From Massilia sp. BJB1822 (GTDB taxonomy: Bacteria; Pseudomonadota; Gammaproteobacteria; Burkholderiales; Burkholderiaceae_D), in assembly GCF_013369485.1 (NCBI RefSeq), contig NZ_JABWEB010000001.1, forward strand, positions 1 through 64,000: 64,000 nucleotides of DNA. Reading direction: 5' to 3'. The notes under the pieces were generated by a model. The model was given only the letters and a program-made list of their open reading frames with translations, did no database searches and was not told the DNA's origin. The position numbers and the translations under genes are program-made. Each line of letters begins with the position of its first letter. Within the stretch, counting starts at the first letter, position 1. This document shows, piece after piece, positions 46,546 through 55,333 of the stretch.

Positions 46546-48152
46546 TGTAAACGAGGGTCAGCGTAATTGCGTGGGTCGATAAGCGGCGTTGATTTGTTCT
46601 TGAGCGGATCCTCTCCAAACCGTGTACCTCGCTTGTCCTCTGGCGGTGGACTGATGAATACCAGGCTTGCCTCCAGCGGATCGCGCATATTCAGCGCGGC
46701 GCTGACGCCGCCTTCACGGTAGCTGCCAATCACGCCAATCGCCATCTGCATGAAGAAAGTGGTGGCGCCTGTGTCGCCGAGGCGGCGGTCGGTGTCGATG
46801 ACCTGGGTCTGTTTTGACGGATCGAACTTCTGTCCACCGCCAGCGGCGATCTGGCGCAACAGGCCGTGGAAGTTGATGGTTTGCTCTGTATTGCCCAATG
46901 TCGAATACGCGAGCCGCACCGGACCGGTCGCGCGTTCGGCTTCGGGCAGGGTTTGCAAGGCTTCCTGCCAGCCACGGTATAGCGCTTCTTCACGATCCTG
47001 GCGCTGCCGCAGCGGGCGGCCTCGCTCATCCGAGGTTTTGATGAACACCGGGCGATGGAGGAAGCCCAGCGTCGGTAAAGAATCGAACTTCCGGAGCTGG
47101 TCCTCGCTCCATGGAACCGGGAACCATGGCGTGGGCTTCCAGTTGCGCGGGGGATGGTGGCGGCCAAGCGTTTTGATATCGTAGAAGTTCAGCTTATCCG
47201 AGCCGATGATCTCCGGCCGCGCAGCGAATTTTTTGGCTTCTTCGAGCCATTCTGAAAAAGTGGGCTGGCGACCAACATGATATGGCCCGTTCAATGTTGG
47301 CGATGGAACGCTTTTTTTTAAATCCAGGTATGCAAGAAAGAGGCGACGACCTATACCATGCTCATTGAGGACATAAACGTCGCCCATACGGCTAACATCT
47401 TTGAACACAAAAGGTCTTAGTGGATCAACGCGTTCGCGCCTCGCCAAAACAAAAAGTGCCGACACATCGGGATAAGGGGGAATGTAATACCCATCCTCAA
47501 GAATAGCCTTCGTACCTTCTGGCCTATACTGGTCGCGCAAGGTCGGACCATCTTCGGATGTTAAAACCACATAGGGCACGTCAGGATTGTCATCGAAGAA
47601 AGAAAATACTCTCTCCAATATCTTGTCAGGCCTTTCAGAAAGTTCACGCGGGCCAACAACAAAGAGAGTTTCTATCATTCCAGACATCCCTACACCCGCA
47701 ACCATTCCCGACTGAGGGTCACTCTCTCTGTCGACATAGTCTTTATTCAAGCATAACCGTTCTGCATTAAAGCTTGGGGTTCCCCAATACATAGGGAGCT
47801 CGTCCGCACCGTTCTCAAGCGTTGATCCTTCCCTTCCCCCAAAGGTTTGCATTTTATCGATTGCCTGCCACGGGTATTTCTTGGGGTCTGTTTCGCGAAC
47901 AGTGGAATACACGTCCCCCTTAGACAAAGCATCCCAAATGGCACCTTGCCGATACTTATCCAGAGTTGCGCCTAGCCCGACAATCTCCAACACATAGTCT
48001 TTATCCATTGCGGAACCTATTTTCTTCGTTAGCCCAATAGAACGTATGGGTTCATCTCCGGCCCGACCAATATTGATTTTCTTTCCAAAAACAGCGGGTC
48101 CGATCCAACTCAGAAGAACCAAAACAGCTATAGAAATATCTCTCTTTTTCAT
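46542..48152 (-). CDS. DUF2875-like protein, candidate immunity protein to the Tle3 lipase
   Basis: The protein is 536 aa. It has an N-terminal membrane or signal segment (MKKRDISIAVLVLLSWIGPA) and a long extracytoplasmic part, with no enzyme motif I can see. DUF2875-type proteins commonly sit beside Tle3 T6SS lipases and act as periplasmic immunity proteins. ATG 48152 has GAGGA at the right distance; ATG 48164 is in frame too. The 5' half (about 47.3-48.15 kb) is clearly AT-richer than the region, typical of recently acquired immunity genes. Confidence 0.7.
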   Translation of the reverse strand: MKKRDISIAVLVLLSWIGPAVFGKKINIGRAGDEPIRSIGLTKKIGSAMDKDYVLEIVGLGATLDKYRQGAIWDALSKGDVYSTVRETDPKKYPWQAIDKMQTFGGREGSTLENGADELPMYWGTPSFNAERLCLNKDYVDRESDPQSGMVAGVGMSGMIETLFVVGPRELSERPDKILERVFSFFDDNPDVPYVVLTSEDGPTLRDQYRPEGTKAILEDGYYIPPYPDVSALFVLARRERVDPLRPFVFKDVSRMGDVYVLNEHGIGRRLFLAYLDLKKSVPSPTLNGPYHVGRQPTFSEWLEEAKKFAARPEIIGSDKLNFYDIKTLGRHHPPRNWKPTPWFPVPWSEDQLRKFDSLPTLGFLHRPVFIKTSDERGRPLRQRQDREEALYRGWQEALQTLPEAERATGPVRLAYSTLGNTEQTINFHGLLRQIAAGGGQKFDPSKQTQVIDTDRRLGDTGATTFFMQMAIGVIGSYREGGVSAALNMRDPLEASLVFISPPPEDKRGTRFGEDPLKNKSTPLIDPRNYADPRLH

Positions 48153-48171
48153 TACTGTCCTCATATGCTCG

Positions 48172-50436
48172 TTAAAGTAGCTCACATAGAATCGGCAATG
48201 GAATTCCTTCTGGCAGTACTGGCAAACTGGTGGGTAGCGCGCCATTGGAGTAATAATAAGTGTTGCTATCGATTAAGTACTTTCTCCACCTTGGCTCAGC
48301 GCTCAAATAGTGGGGGAACTTCTTATCAAATTCCGTTTTCTGCATTACTCCGGAACGAAAAAGTTTATTATTCATTTGCAAGCGCCAATCCGCCACCTGG
48401 CAAAGATAGGCGTAGAAATTCGGATCGCTGGAGGCCTGACCGCCACCGATTGCCACGTCATACGCAGTCACATTCCGGTGGTTCTGCTTGCTGTTGAAGA
48501 TCGCGCTGTGGAAGGAACGCCCGGTGCGCGTGGATTGCCAGCGCAATCTGGCTTCATCTGGCGTCTCTGTTCTTTTGATCAGAACTCGCATGGGTGTGAC
48601 CGGCGTGGGAGTAAAGCCCCGGTTTACGCAAAGATAGGCAAGCAACACCTTGCAGCGTCCATGATTGAGCTTCCCGCTATTCAAGTGCTCCTGAACCTGA
48701 TTTGCCAGATCGTTTCGCTTCAGGACAAAACCCTCGTAGACCTTATTTCTAGGACTGTATTCAACCTCCTGATAGTTCATCTTGCCGACGCGGGTCTCGA
48801 ATTCAATGCATTGCCAGATCTCTTCTATGCCATAGGGGCTGGTTATCGCTGTGCAGGACGTGATCGGGTCAACGTCCTCCATGCCACCAGCACGTCCTTT
48901 CGCATCAAAGTAGGAAGCCTCCAGCAAGCTGGCCATAGCCGGCTTTTTCAGAATCTCACCGTTGATAAGGCGTGCGCCATAGGTTCGCAATTCGTCCCGA
49001 GTGAGGCCGAGCGGTGCGTCTGCTGAACGCTGCAGGCGGCCGCGCACGAGGTGTTTGCTCATGATGGAGTCGCTGACCTCAGTATGTGCCTGATCGTCTT
49101 CACCATCCGCGCGCAGATGAAAATAGTCGGTGCTGCTGACTCCTACCAGAACATGCTGCCCATCCCGCACATGCGGTCTTTTCTTGAGGGTGAAGACGCG
49201 CTGCCTGAACCCGGCACCTAGTTCGGATAGCGCATCCGCCTGCCAATCTCCCGGCTCCTTGCATAGGTAATTGGTTTTGCAGTCATGCCTATCCTTGGCG
49301 CCGCGCTGTTTGTCGGGAATGCCTTGCCAGCCTATACCCTGCACATTGGCCAGCGCCACTGTCATGTCTTCCGGACAGAAGTAGAGATAGACCTTGCCGC
49401 GGTTATCCCGATCTTCAGCTGCATTCCATTTGGGACCGACGGCACCGTAGTACCTGGCGTGGTCAGTCAAATCCGGCAGGGCCGGCGCTGCCCAGCGGTT
49501 TGTCCAGACGCCGCGCACGATATTCGCCAGCGTTGTCAAGCGCGCGTGCCTGGTCTGGATGCCATGGATGTGACCATAGCGTCCCTGCATCATCGGGTCG
49601 GTATCCGCATAGCCATCGATCATCCGGACGATCATGGGGATATCATCGACCAGGCTGTAAGGCGGATTGTTCAGGATCAGGGTATCGGCCGAACGGGCGT
49701 TAGGCTGCTTTTCCTTGAAGCGCGGGTCCATCAGAAATGCTTGCGCCAGCAGCGCAATCAAGCACCCCTGGCTATGCGCGACGATGGAGACTGTTTCGTT
49801 CTCGTCGTAATCGCGGATCATGCAGATCAGGGCCGCCAGCCTTTGCGCTGCCAGGACCATGTACATGCGGCCCGGATTGTTCAGCACCGGATGCGTGGCA
49901 TCCTGCTGCGCCCTGTCCAATGCGCCGTACACGCCCCACTTCCCACGGTTCCACATATCCGGCAAAGTCGTGGTGGCGTTGGCGAATGGGCCGCCACCCA
50001 GCGAGAAGTCCTTATCGAGCCGATTGCCATGCCGGTCAAGATATTGTCCGTGCCAGGTATCCTCGCCTTTACGCGCGAATTGCTCGTTTTCCCGATAGCC
50101 CCAGTAGAAGGGAATAACGGGGCTCAGCGTTTCCGACGTAATTTTTCTTTTATAGAACACGGCGTCTGAATCATCGAGAGCGATGGTCTTGTCGCGTGCC
50201 GTCGGCAAGCGGTACTCGGCAGGTTTAAGATCGCCATCCAGCCTGGTACTTAGCCCCTCGCACAGGCCGCTCTCGACGGCTGCATAGGCTGTGCCGACAT
50301 CGTTCACGCCATGCACGAGGATGATATTGCCGGGTGTGTTGTGGCGTACGGCGATAATCTTGTCGTTCAGGCGCTTGGCTGCATACACACCTGTCGCGCT
50401 GCCCGCCGCAAAAGGCAATTTTGGATAGATGCCCAT
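48172..50436 (-). CDS. tle3: T6SS phospholipase effector, Tle3 family
   Basis: The protein is 754 aa. The N-terminal half has an alpha/beta hydrolase fold (NIILVHGVNDVGTAYAAVES) with the nucleophile Ser in VSIVAHSQGCLIALLAQAF. The C-terminal half has the DUF3274 character of Tle3. There is no signal peptide, as expected for a cargo delivered by VgrG. The gene follows vgrG by 12 bases and precedes the candidate immunity gene by 19. It should attack membrane phospholipids in the periplasm of rival cells. Confidence 0.82.
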   Translation of the reverse strand: MGIYPKLPFAAGSATGVYAAKRLNDKIIAVRHNTPGNIILVHGVNDVGTAYAAVESGLCEGLSTRLDGDLKPAEYRLPTARDKTIALDDSDAVFYKRKITSETLSPVIPFYWGYRENEQFARKGEDTWHGQYLDRHGNRLDKDFSLGGGPFANATTTLPDMWNRGKWGVYGALDRAQQDATHPVLNNPGRMYMVLAAQRLAALICMIRDYDENETVSIVAHSQGCLIALLAQAFLMDPRFKEKQPNARSADTLILNNPPYSLVDDIPMIVRMIDGYADTDPMMQGRYGHIHGIQTRHARLTTLANIVRGVWTNRWAAPALPDLTDHARYYGAVGPKWNAAEDRDNRGKVYLYFCPEDMTVALANVQGIGWQGIPDKQRGAKDRHDCKTNYLCKEPGDWQADALSELGAGFRQRVFTLKKRPHVRDGQHVLVGVSSTDYFHLRADGEDDQAHTEVSDSIMSKHLVRGRLQRSADAPLGLTRDELRTYGARLINGEILKKPAMASLLEASYFDAKGRAGGMEDVDPITSCTAITSPYGIEEIWQCIEFETRVGKMNYQEVEYSPRNKVYEGFVLKRNDLANQVQEHLNSGKLNHGRCKVLLAYLCVNRGFTPTPVTPMRVLIKRTETPDEARLRWQSTRTGRSFHSAIFNSKQNHRNVTAYDVAIGGGQASSDPNFYAYLCQVADWRLQMNNKLFRSGVMQKTEFDKKFPHYLSAEPRWRKYLIDSNTYYYSNGALPTSLPVLPEGIPLPILCELL

Positions 50437-50448
50437 TTCCTGATCCGG

Positions 50449-53220
50449 CTATTTGTTTCGAACGACGTTGGCGGATGCCAGGTGCATGTCGTCGCTTTGC
50501 AGCTGCGTGGTCCTGCCTCCGGTATCGCTACGGTCCTTCTTGTCGCTGCCATCGCTGCTGTTCACATCCACATGAAGGCCTGGTGCCGCAACTCCGCCCT
50601 CCTTCGCCGGGTAGTAACGGGCCCGGAATTTGATTTCTGTTCCGCCATCGGTGAATTGAGGCAGCGATGCCGCCATGGTCGATGGCCCTTTGAAGGGGAA
50701 GCTGGCGCCGTGATGCGTGATCGTGCCTTGCGTGCCGAGCGTGATGCCGCCGCCGATCTTGATGAAGGAACCGTCTTCCGCGATCAGTACGATTTCTTTC
50801 GCCATGCCGATGATCTTCCCCTCGGTGGACGTGAACTTCACATCCTTGGCGGAATTCAGTTCCGTATCGTCATGCTGGCTTTGCAGCAGCAGCTTGCCGC
50901 GCTGGGCGATGGCTTTGATGCCTTCGCTGTGGGTGAACAGCGAAATGCCTTTGCCGGCATTGGCGATCAGGCTTTGTCCGGCGCTGAGCTGCGTGTTCTT
51001 TTGCGAGCAGCTGTCGATATTGGCGGCGTAGGTGATGATTGCCTTCGGCGTGGCGAAACCGATGCCTTCCGCTGCCGTGATACCAATAACGGGTTTGCCG
51101 CCGCCAGCACCCTGCTGTGCGGTGTTGCTGCCGTTTTCCCAGGCTTTGAACGCCTCGCCCAGTTCCTGCTGCGCCTTGCCATCGGCAGCCATAGCCTTTC
51201 TCTGCGCGGCGGCGGTGGCGAGGCTTTGGCTAAGCTCCGTACTGTCTGCCAGCAAAGCCAGATAGTCCTGACGCTGCAGTTGGCTGGCGTCGGCCGAGGA
51301 CAGCGGCCAGGTCGAGAGCAGCAGGCCTTTGCCGGCGCGCAGTGCGATCGCTTCGCTGCTGCGCAGTTCCGCGCCCTCGCCACGCGGCCTGGCTTGAGCA
51401 TTTTCGCGCGGGCCACTCAGATAGCCGAGATTGAGCTGGGTGTCGCCATGATCGCTGGCGAGCTGGACGCTGATCTGGCCTTCGGTGTCGTCAAAGCGCA
51501 GCTGGTTGGCGCGGCCTTGGCGGATTTCGCGGCTCTTGATGCCGGACAGGTAACGGTTGCCGGGCAGGCCGCCGCCTTTGCTCAGAGCTGGCGGGCGGGC
51601 GTTTTCGTTGTAGAGCTGTCCGACGATCACCGGTTTATCGGGATCGCCGCCCAGAAAATCGACCAGCACTTCGCTGCCCACGCGCGGCAAACTCAGACTG
51701 CCGCATTGGCCGATGCTGCCCATGCCATCGCCCGCCCAGCTGCTGACCACACGCACCCAGGCGGAATCGGTGTCCGTGCCGCTGGCACCGGGGCCACTCG
51801 CATGATCCTGCGGGCGCATGCCAGGGAAGCGGATTTTCACCCGACCCAGCGCGTCGCAATGCACCTCCTCCCCTTTGGGGCCGGTGACAATCGCGCTTTG
51901 CAGGCGGACTTGCGGCAGGTCGCTGCGAGGGTCGTAGGCAGGCACAATATCGGTACCCAGCCGCACTGCTGTGAAGTGGATGCGCGTGCGTGTCGGTCCA
52001 GTTGCTTCGCTGCCTGCAAGCAGAGCTTCGCCATCCGCATCGGCATGCCAGCGCTGGTGCGCAAACAGCTTGGCCACGCGCTCGGACAGGGCTTGCGGCA
52101 GATTGTTCTCGGCGCGCAGATGCAGGGCCGTCACCACGAAGTTGCGTTCGGATTCAGCATGCGTTTCGATTTCGGGATGGTCAGCCAGCGTGAAATATTC
52201 GCCGGCACAGAAATCCCGCACGCTGCCTTGGCCATGGAAGCACTTGGATTCGTAGTCATGGCGGCGCATGCGCAGTAGTCCCATACTGCATAAATCGTCG
52301 TGATTGTCACCCGCATGCGGTGGCAGAATCTGATAGTCGTCCAGGTTGGCACAGAGCGTATTGCCGGATGGGCCTTGGTCCACATCGCTGCGCACCATAC
52401 TCTGCATGAAGACAGGCTGCAGATTGCGATAGTTCCAGCTGTGGCGCGCCACAGAGCCAGACTGGATGGTACGCACCGCGCACCAGGCGGTGATGCTGTC
52501 GCGTTCTTCAGTGGCGGCATCGCGGTGATAGCGCACGGTGCCGGCGACATTTTTCCTCGGCGCGTGCGGCGTATCGAACATCACCAGGACGTGGGCCGGT
52601 TGCGCATCCGGCAAGGAGCGGAAATGCCAGGCGATGCCACGCCGCTGCATCAGCCGCCGGATAAAGGCGGCATCCGATTCGTTGTACTGCATGGTGAATT
52701 CGCGCGGCGGGTAGCGCTGCTCGTCAAAGCCGTCACCGCTTTCGCAGCGGAAGGCACGCGCCAGCACGGCATTGGTCTGGCGCCACTCTTCCACGATCTG
52801 GCGGATGATCTCCACCTCGCTCTTCTGGCGGAAGACGCGGGTGTTGATGCGCTTTTCCAAAATGCCGAGCGCGTCGCGCACCACTAACTGGTAGCTCGCC
52901 AGGCCACCGTCGCTCTCGCCCGCGCTGGCTTCGCTGACGATGCCGCACACGCTGCGCACGTCGCCGCAATCGGTGACGATATCGATGGCGGCCGGCAGCG
53001 CGATCAGCTCTTTCAGCGGCAAGTGAGCGTTCAGCGAGACGCACAGCACGCGGTATTCGACACCACCGCACACCGCTTCGCTGCCGCTGATGCGCTGCGG
53101 CAGCAGCACGTCTTCCATCAGGCCGGACGGATGCGCGAGCCGCAGCCGCAAAGGGCGGTTGCGCGTGACCAGCTCTCTTTCCTGGGCCAAAAAACTGAAC
53201 AGGGCATTGTTGTGATCCAC
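50449..53220 (-). CDS. vgrG: Type VI secretion system tip protein VgrG
   Basis: The protein is 923 aa. It has gp27/gp5-like VgrG domains (EFTMQYNESDAAFIRRLMQR, then GEEVHCDALGRVKIRFPGM and WAGDGMGSIGQ) and a C-terminal DUF2345 region with beta-helical repeats (IANAGKGISLFTHSEGIKAI). I chose GTG 53220, preceded by AGAGGAG; an upstream in-frame GTG at 53268 lacks a good ribosome site. It would carry the Tle3 lipase encoded next. Confidence 0.92.
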   Translation of the reverse strand: MDHNNALFSFLAQERELVTRNRPLRLRLAHPSGLMEDVLLPQRISGSEAVCGGVEYRVLCVSLNAHLPLKELIALPAAIDIVTDCGDVRSVCGIVSEASAGESDGGLASYQLVVRDALGILEKRINTRVFRQKSEVEIIRQIVEEWRQTNAVLARAFRCESGDGFDEQRYPPREFTMQYNESDAAFIRRLMQRRGIAWHFRSLPDAQPAHVLVMFDTPHAPRKNVAGTVRYHRDAATEERDSITAWCAVRTIQSGSVARHSWNYRNLQPVFMQSMVRSDVDQGPSGNTLCANLDDYQILPPHAGDNHDDLCSMGLLRMRRHDYESKCFHGQGSVRDFCAGEYFTLADHPEIETHAESERNFVVTALHLRAENNLPQALSERVAKLFAHQRWHADADGEALLAGSEATGPTRTRIHFTAVRLGTDIVPAYDPRSDLPQVRLQSAIVTGPKGEEVHCDALGRVKIRFPGMRPQDHASGPGASGTDTDSAWVRVVSSWAGDGMGSIGQCGSLSLPRVGSEVLVDFLGGDPDKPVIVGQLYNENARPPALSKGGGLPGNRYLSGIKSREIRQGRANQLRFDDTEGQISVQLASDHGDTQLNLGYLSGPRENAQARPRGEGAELRSSEAIALRAGKGLLLSTWPLSSADASQLQRQDYLALLADSTELSQSLATAAAQRKAMAADGKAQQELGEAFKAWENGSNTAQQGAGGGKPVIGITAAEGIGFATPKAIITYAANIDSCSQKNTQLSAGQSLIANAGKGISLFTHSEGIKAIAQRGKLLLQSQHDDTELNSAKDVKFTSTEGKIIGMAKEIVLIAEDGSFIKIGGGITLGTQGTITHHGASFPFKGPSTMAASLPQFTDGGTEIKFRARYYPAKEGGVAAPGLHVDVNSSDGSDKKDRSDTGGRTTQLQSDDMHLASANVVRNK

Positions 53221-53304
53221 GTCCGGCTCCTCTTGCTTACGGTGAAGACTGGATTCATCTTTACACACGGCAAGTTCAGCGCATTGACGATAAGCAATCC
53301 CGTT

Positions 53305-55107
53305 TCAAACCAGGGGCAAACTACCTGCACAAGGCGGGCAGCGCAGCAGCTCAGCGCCAGAAGCCTGGGCCAGCAGATGCAGTCGGACGAAGCTGTGAGT
53401 GTGGATATAGCGAGCCAGGAAGCGGTTCAGCACCAGGGCAAAGCTGTGCAGGCTGCGTTCTGCAAAGACCTCCTCATCTACGCACAGATAGAGCGCCCGG
53501 CCATGCCAGGGCTGGCCGTTGCGCCACAGCGTGGCAGGCTGAGTTTCCAGGTCGCCGAGTCCTGCCAGCAGGCGCTGGCCCTGCACATCGTCCGTCGCCA
53601 CATGACAGCGCAACAGGGAAAGCAAGGCGGGCCAGCCTTCCCGGCCAAGCAGCGACGGACGCGGCGCGAGGCCGGCAATGGCTTCACGGTAGGCGCTTGG
53701 GTCGAGTGCGGCGGGCCTTGCGGTCGAGGGCCGACGCAGCAGCCGGATCGGGATGCCACTGCCCGCTTCGCTGCTCAGGTCACCCGCCGCCTGCCCCGGC
53801 CGCAATGTCGACGCCAATGCGCCATTGCTGCAACTCAGTTGAACGGACAGGGTTTCACCCGCCAGCACAAGGGGACGCCGGTCGCCATCCAGCAGCGCCA
53901 GCCGGAAGGCATGGCCCTCGACGGCGGCCAGCATGGCGTCTTCCCGTTGCAGTTGCCAATAGGGGCCAGCCGCATGCGGTGCGCAAGCGTCCTGGAAGAC
54001 AGTTGCCGGGGCGCCACCGCCCTTATGCAGCAAGCCTACCCTTTCAACACAGTACAGCTCGCAAGATTCCAGTCGGGTGCGGCTCGGACGCAAGGGTGCG
54101 CTGATCTCGCCGGACGCCAGCCCTAGCGGTTCCGCCTCCGCCGCGAACAGATTGATGACCGGCGTGCAGCCCAGCCGCAAATGGCGGGATTCCAGCTGGT
54201 GCAGCAGGCGCAAGGTAGGCCGCTGGCGCAGGTCGCGCAGCACCCAGTGCACTTGCAGGCTGTGGCCGACGGGCTGTCCGGCAGCGGCAGCCACAGCGGC
54301 CAGATCCAGGTCGCAGAAATCGAAGCTTTCGGGATAGGCGAAATATTCGCTGAGCAGACGGCAGGCGGGATCGTCGCCCGGCGCCGGCGGCAAATGCGCG
54401 GCTTCCGGCATGACGGGCGTCAGCGGATTCTGCTCCAAGCGCTGCCAGCGGCCCTCGCATTCCACGTAGCAGGCGACGGTCTGCAACAGCAGGCTGTCGC
54501 GCAGGGCGGCGCGCAGATCCGCTGCGCCATCGGGGAAGAGGCGCAGCATGGGCAAGCCTTGCGGCATCGCTTCCGGCGTGGACGCCAGGCTGTCAAGGCG
54601 CAGGCTGATGGCCGAATGCGCATCCGGCGGCAGTCGCAGGGCAGCCGGCGCATCGAACACGGGCTGGAAGCGCAGATCGCCGACGCGCAGCGGCGCAATG
54701 TGAACGTCCTGCACAGTACGCAGCCGGCAAGCGCCAGCCGCTCCGCCCTGCAACGCTTTCAGCTCGCTGCCGCGCGCGACGGTACTCACCGTGCTCAAGC
54801 TGCCGGGTTCAAGCCCGCTCCAGTCGAACTGGGCGATCGCCCCGGACGGCAAGGAGCGCAGATAGTGGGCTTGCTGCTGCTCTAGCAGGGCGGCGGCGAA
54901 ACCGTCCTGGCTGGCGTCCAGCCGCTGCACCAGGCGGGCGTTGAGAAAGGCGCTGGCCTGCAATAGCCATTCCAGGCCGGTATCGGCGCCCCCTTCCGCC
55001 GTCAGCGCCAACGCGGCGGCGAGACGGGGATGCTCGGCGGCAAAGCGATGACAATGCTGCCGCAGCAGCGCCAACTCCTGCTCGTAATACGGCCGCCATG
55101 CCTCCAT
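53305..55107 (-). CDS. tssF: Type VI secretion system baseplate protein TssF
   Basis: The protein is 600 aa and matches the TssF/ImpG/VasA family: YYEQELALLRQHCHRFAAEH at the start, RLVQRLDASQDGFAAALLEQ, SEYFAYPESFDFCDLDL, and near the end FAERSLHSFALVLNRFLARY. It is first in the leftward tssF-vgrG-tle3-DUF2875 set. TssG and the rest of the T6SS are absent from the window, so this is probably an extra copy serving this VgrG, or the sole TssF placed away from the main locus. Confidence 0.85.
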   Translation of the reverse strand: MEAWRPYYEQELALLRQHCHRFAAEHPRLAAALALTAEGGADTGLEWLLQASAFLNARLVQRLDASQDGFAAALLEQQQAHYLRSLPSGAIAQFDWSGLEPGSLSTVSTVARGSELKALQGGAAGACRLRTVQDVHIAPLRVGDLRFQPVFDAPAALRLPPDAHSAISLRLDSLASTPEAMPQGLPMLRLFPDGAADLRAALRDSLLLQTVACYVECEGRWQRLEQNPLTPVMPEAAHLPPAPGDDPACRLLSEYFAYPESFDFCDLDLAAVAAAAGQPVGHSLQVHWVLRDLRQRPTLRLLHQLESRHLRLGCTPVINLFAAEAEPLGLASGEISAPLRPSRTRLESCELYCVERVGLLHKGGGAPATVFQDACAPHAAGPYWQLQREDAMLAAVEGHAFRLALLDGDRRPLVLAGETLSVQLSCSNGALASTLRPGQAAGDLSSEAGSGIPIRLLRRPSTARPAALDPSAYREAIAGLAPRPSLLGREGWPALLSLLRCHVATDDVQGQRLLAGLGDLETQPATLWRNGQPWHGRALYLCVDEEVFAERSLHSFALVLNRFLARYIHTHSFVRLHLLAQASGAELLRCPPCAGSLPLV

Positions 55108-55333
55108 ACGCCCTCCGCCTGCGCCATCAGAGCCTCCATGATGGCAGGCGGGGCGCTGACGTTATTGACTTAAGGCAAATAATTGCTCACACAAATTTTT
55201 CATTACGTCAATATTTCTTGATACATATGTAAGTGTATTTCGTATGAGAAATGATTTCACATTTACAATACCGTTCCCGATGCGAGCACCCGAACGTGTC
55301 TTGCCTCTTCATCCGTCAAATCAAGGGTCACCC
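55108..55333. other. AT-rich intergenic leader upstream of the Ig-repeat gene
   Basis: The region between the tssF start and the Ig-repeat gene is markedly AT-rich from 55160 to 55260, with several TTGA/TATG elements but no promoter I can fix. It presumably carries both divergent promoters. Confidence 0.4.

Noticed and set aside
50311..52278. Plus-strand open frame of 655 codons opposite vgrG
   Set aside because: VgrG on the minus strand has clear family motifs throughout; the antisense frame has none.
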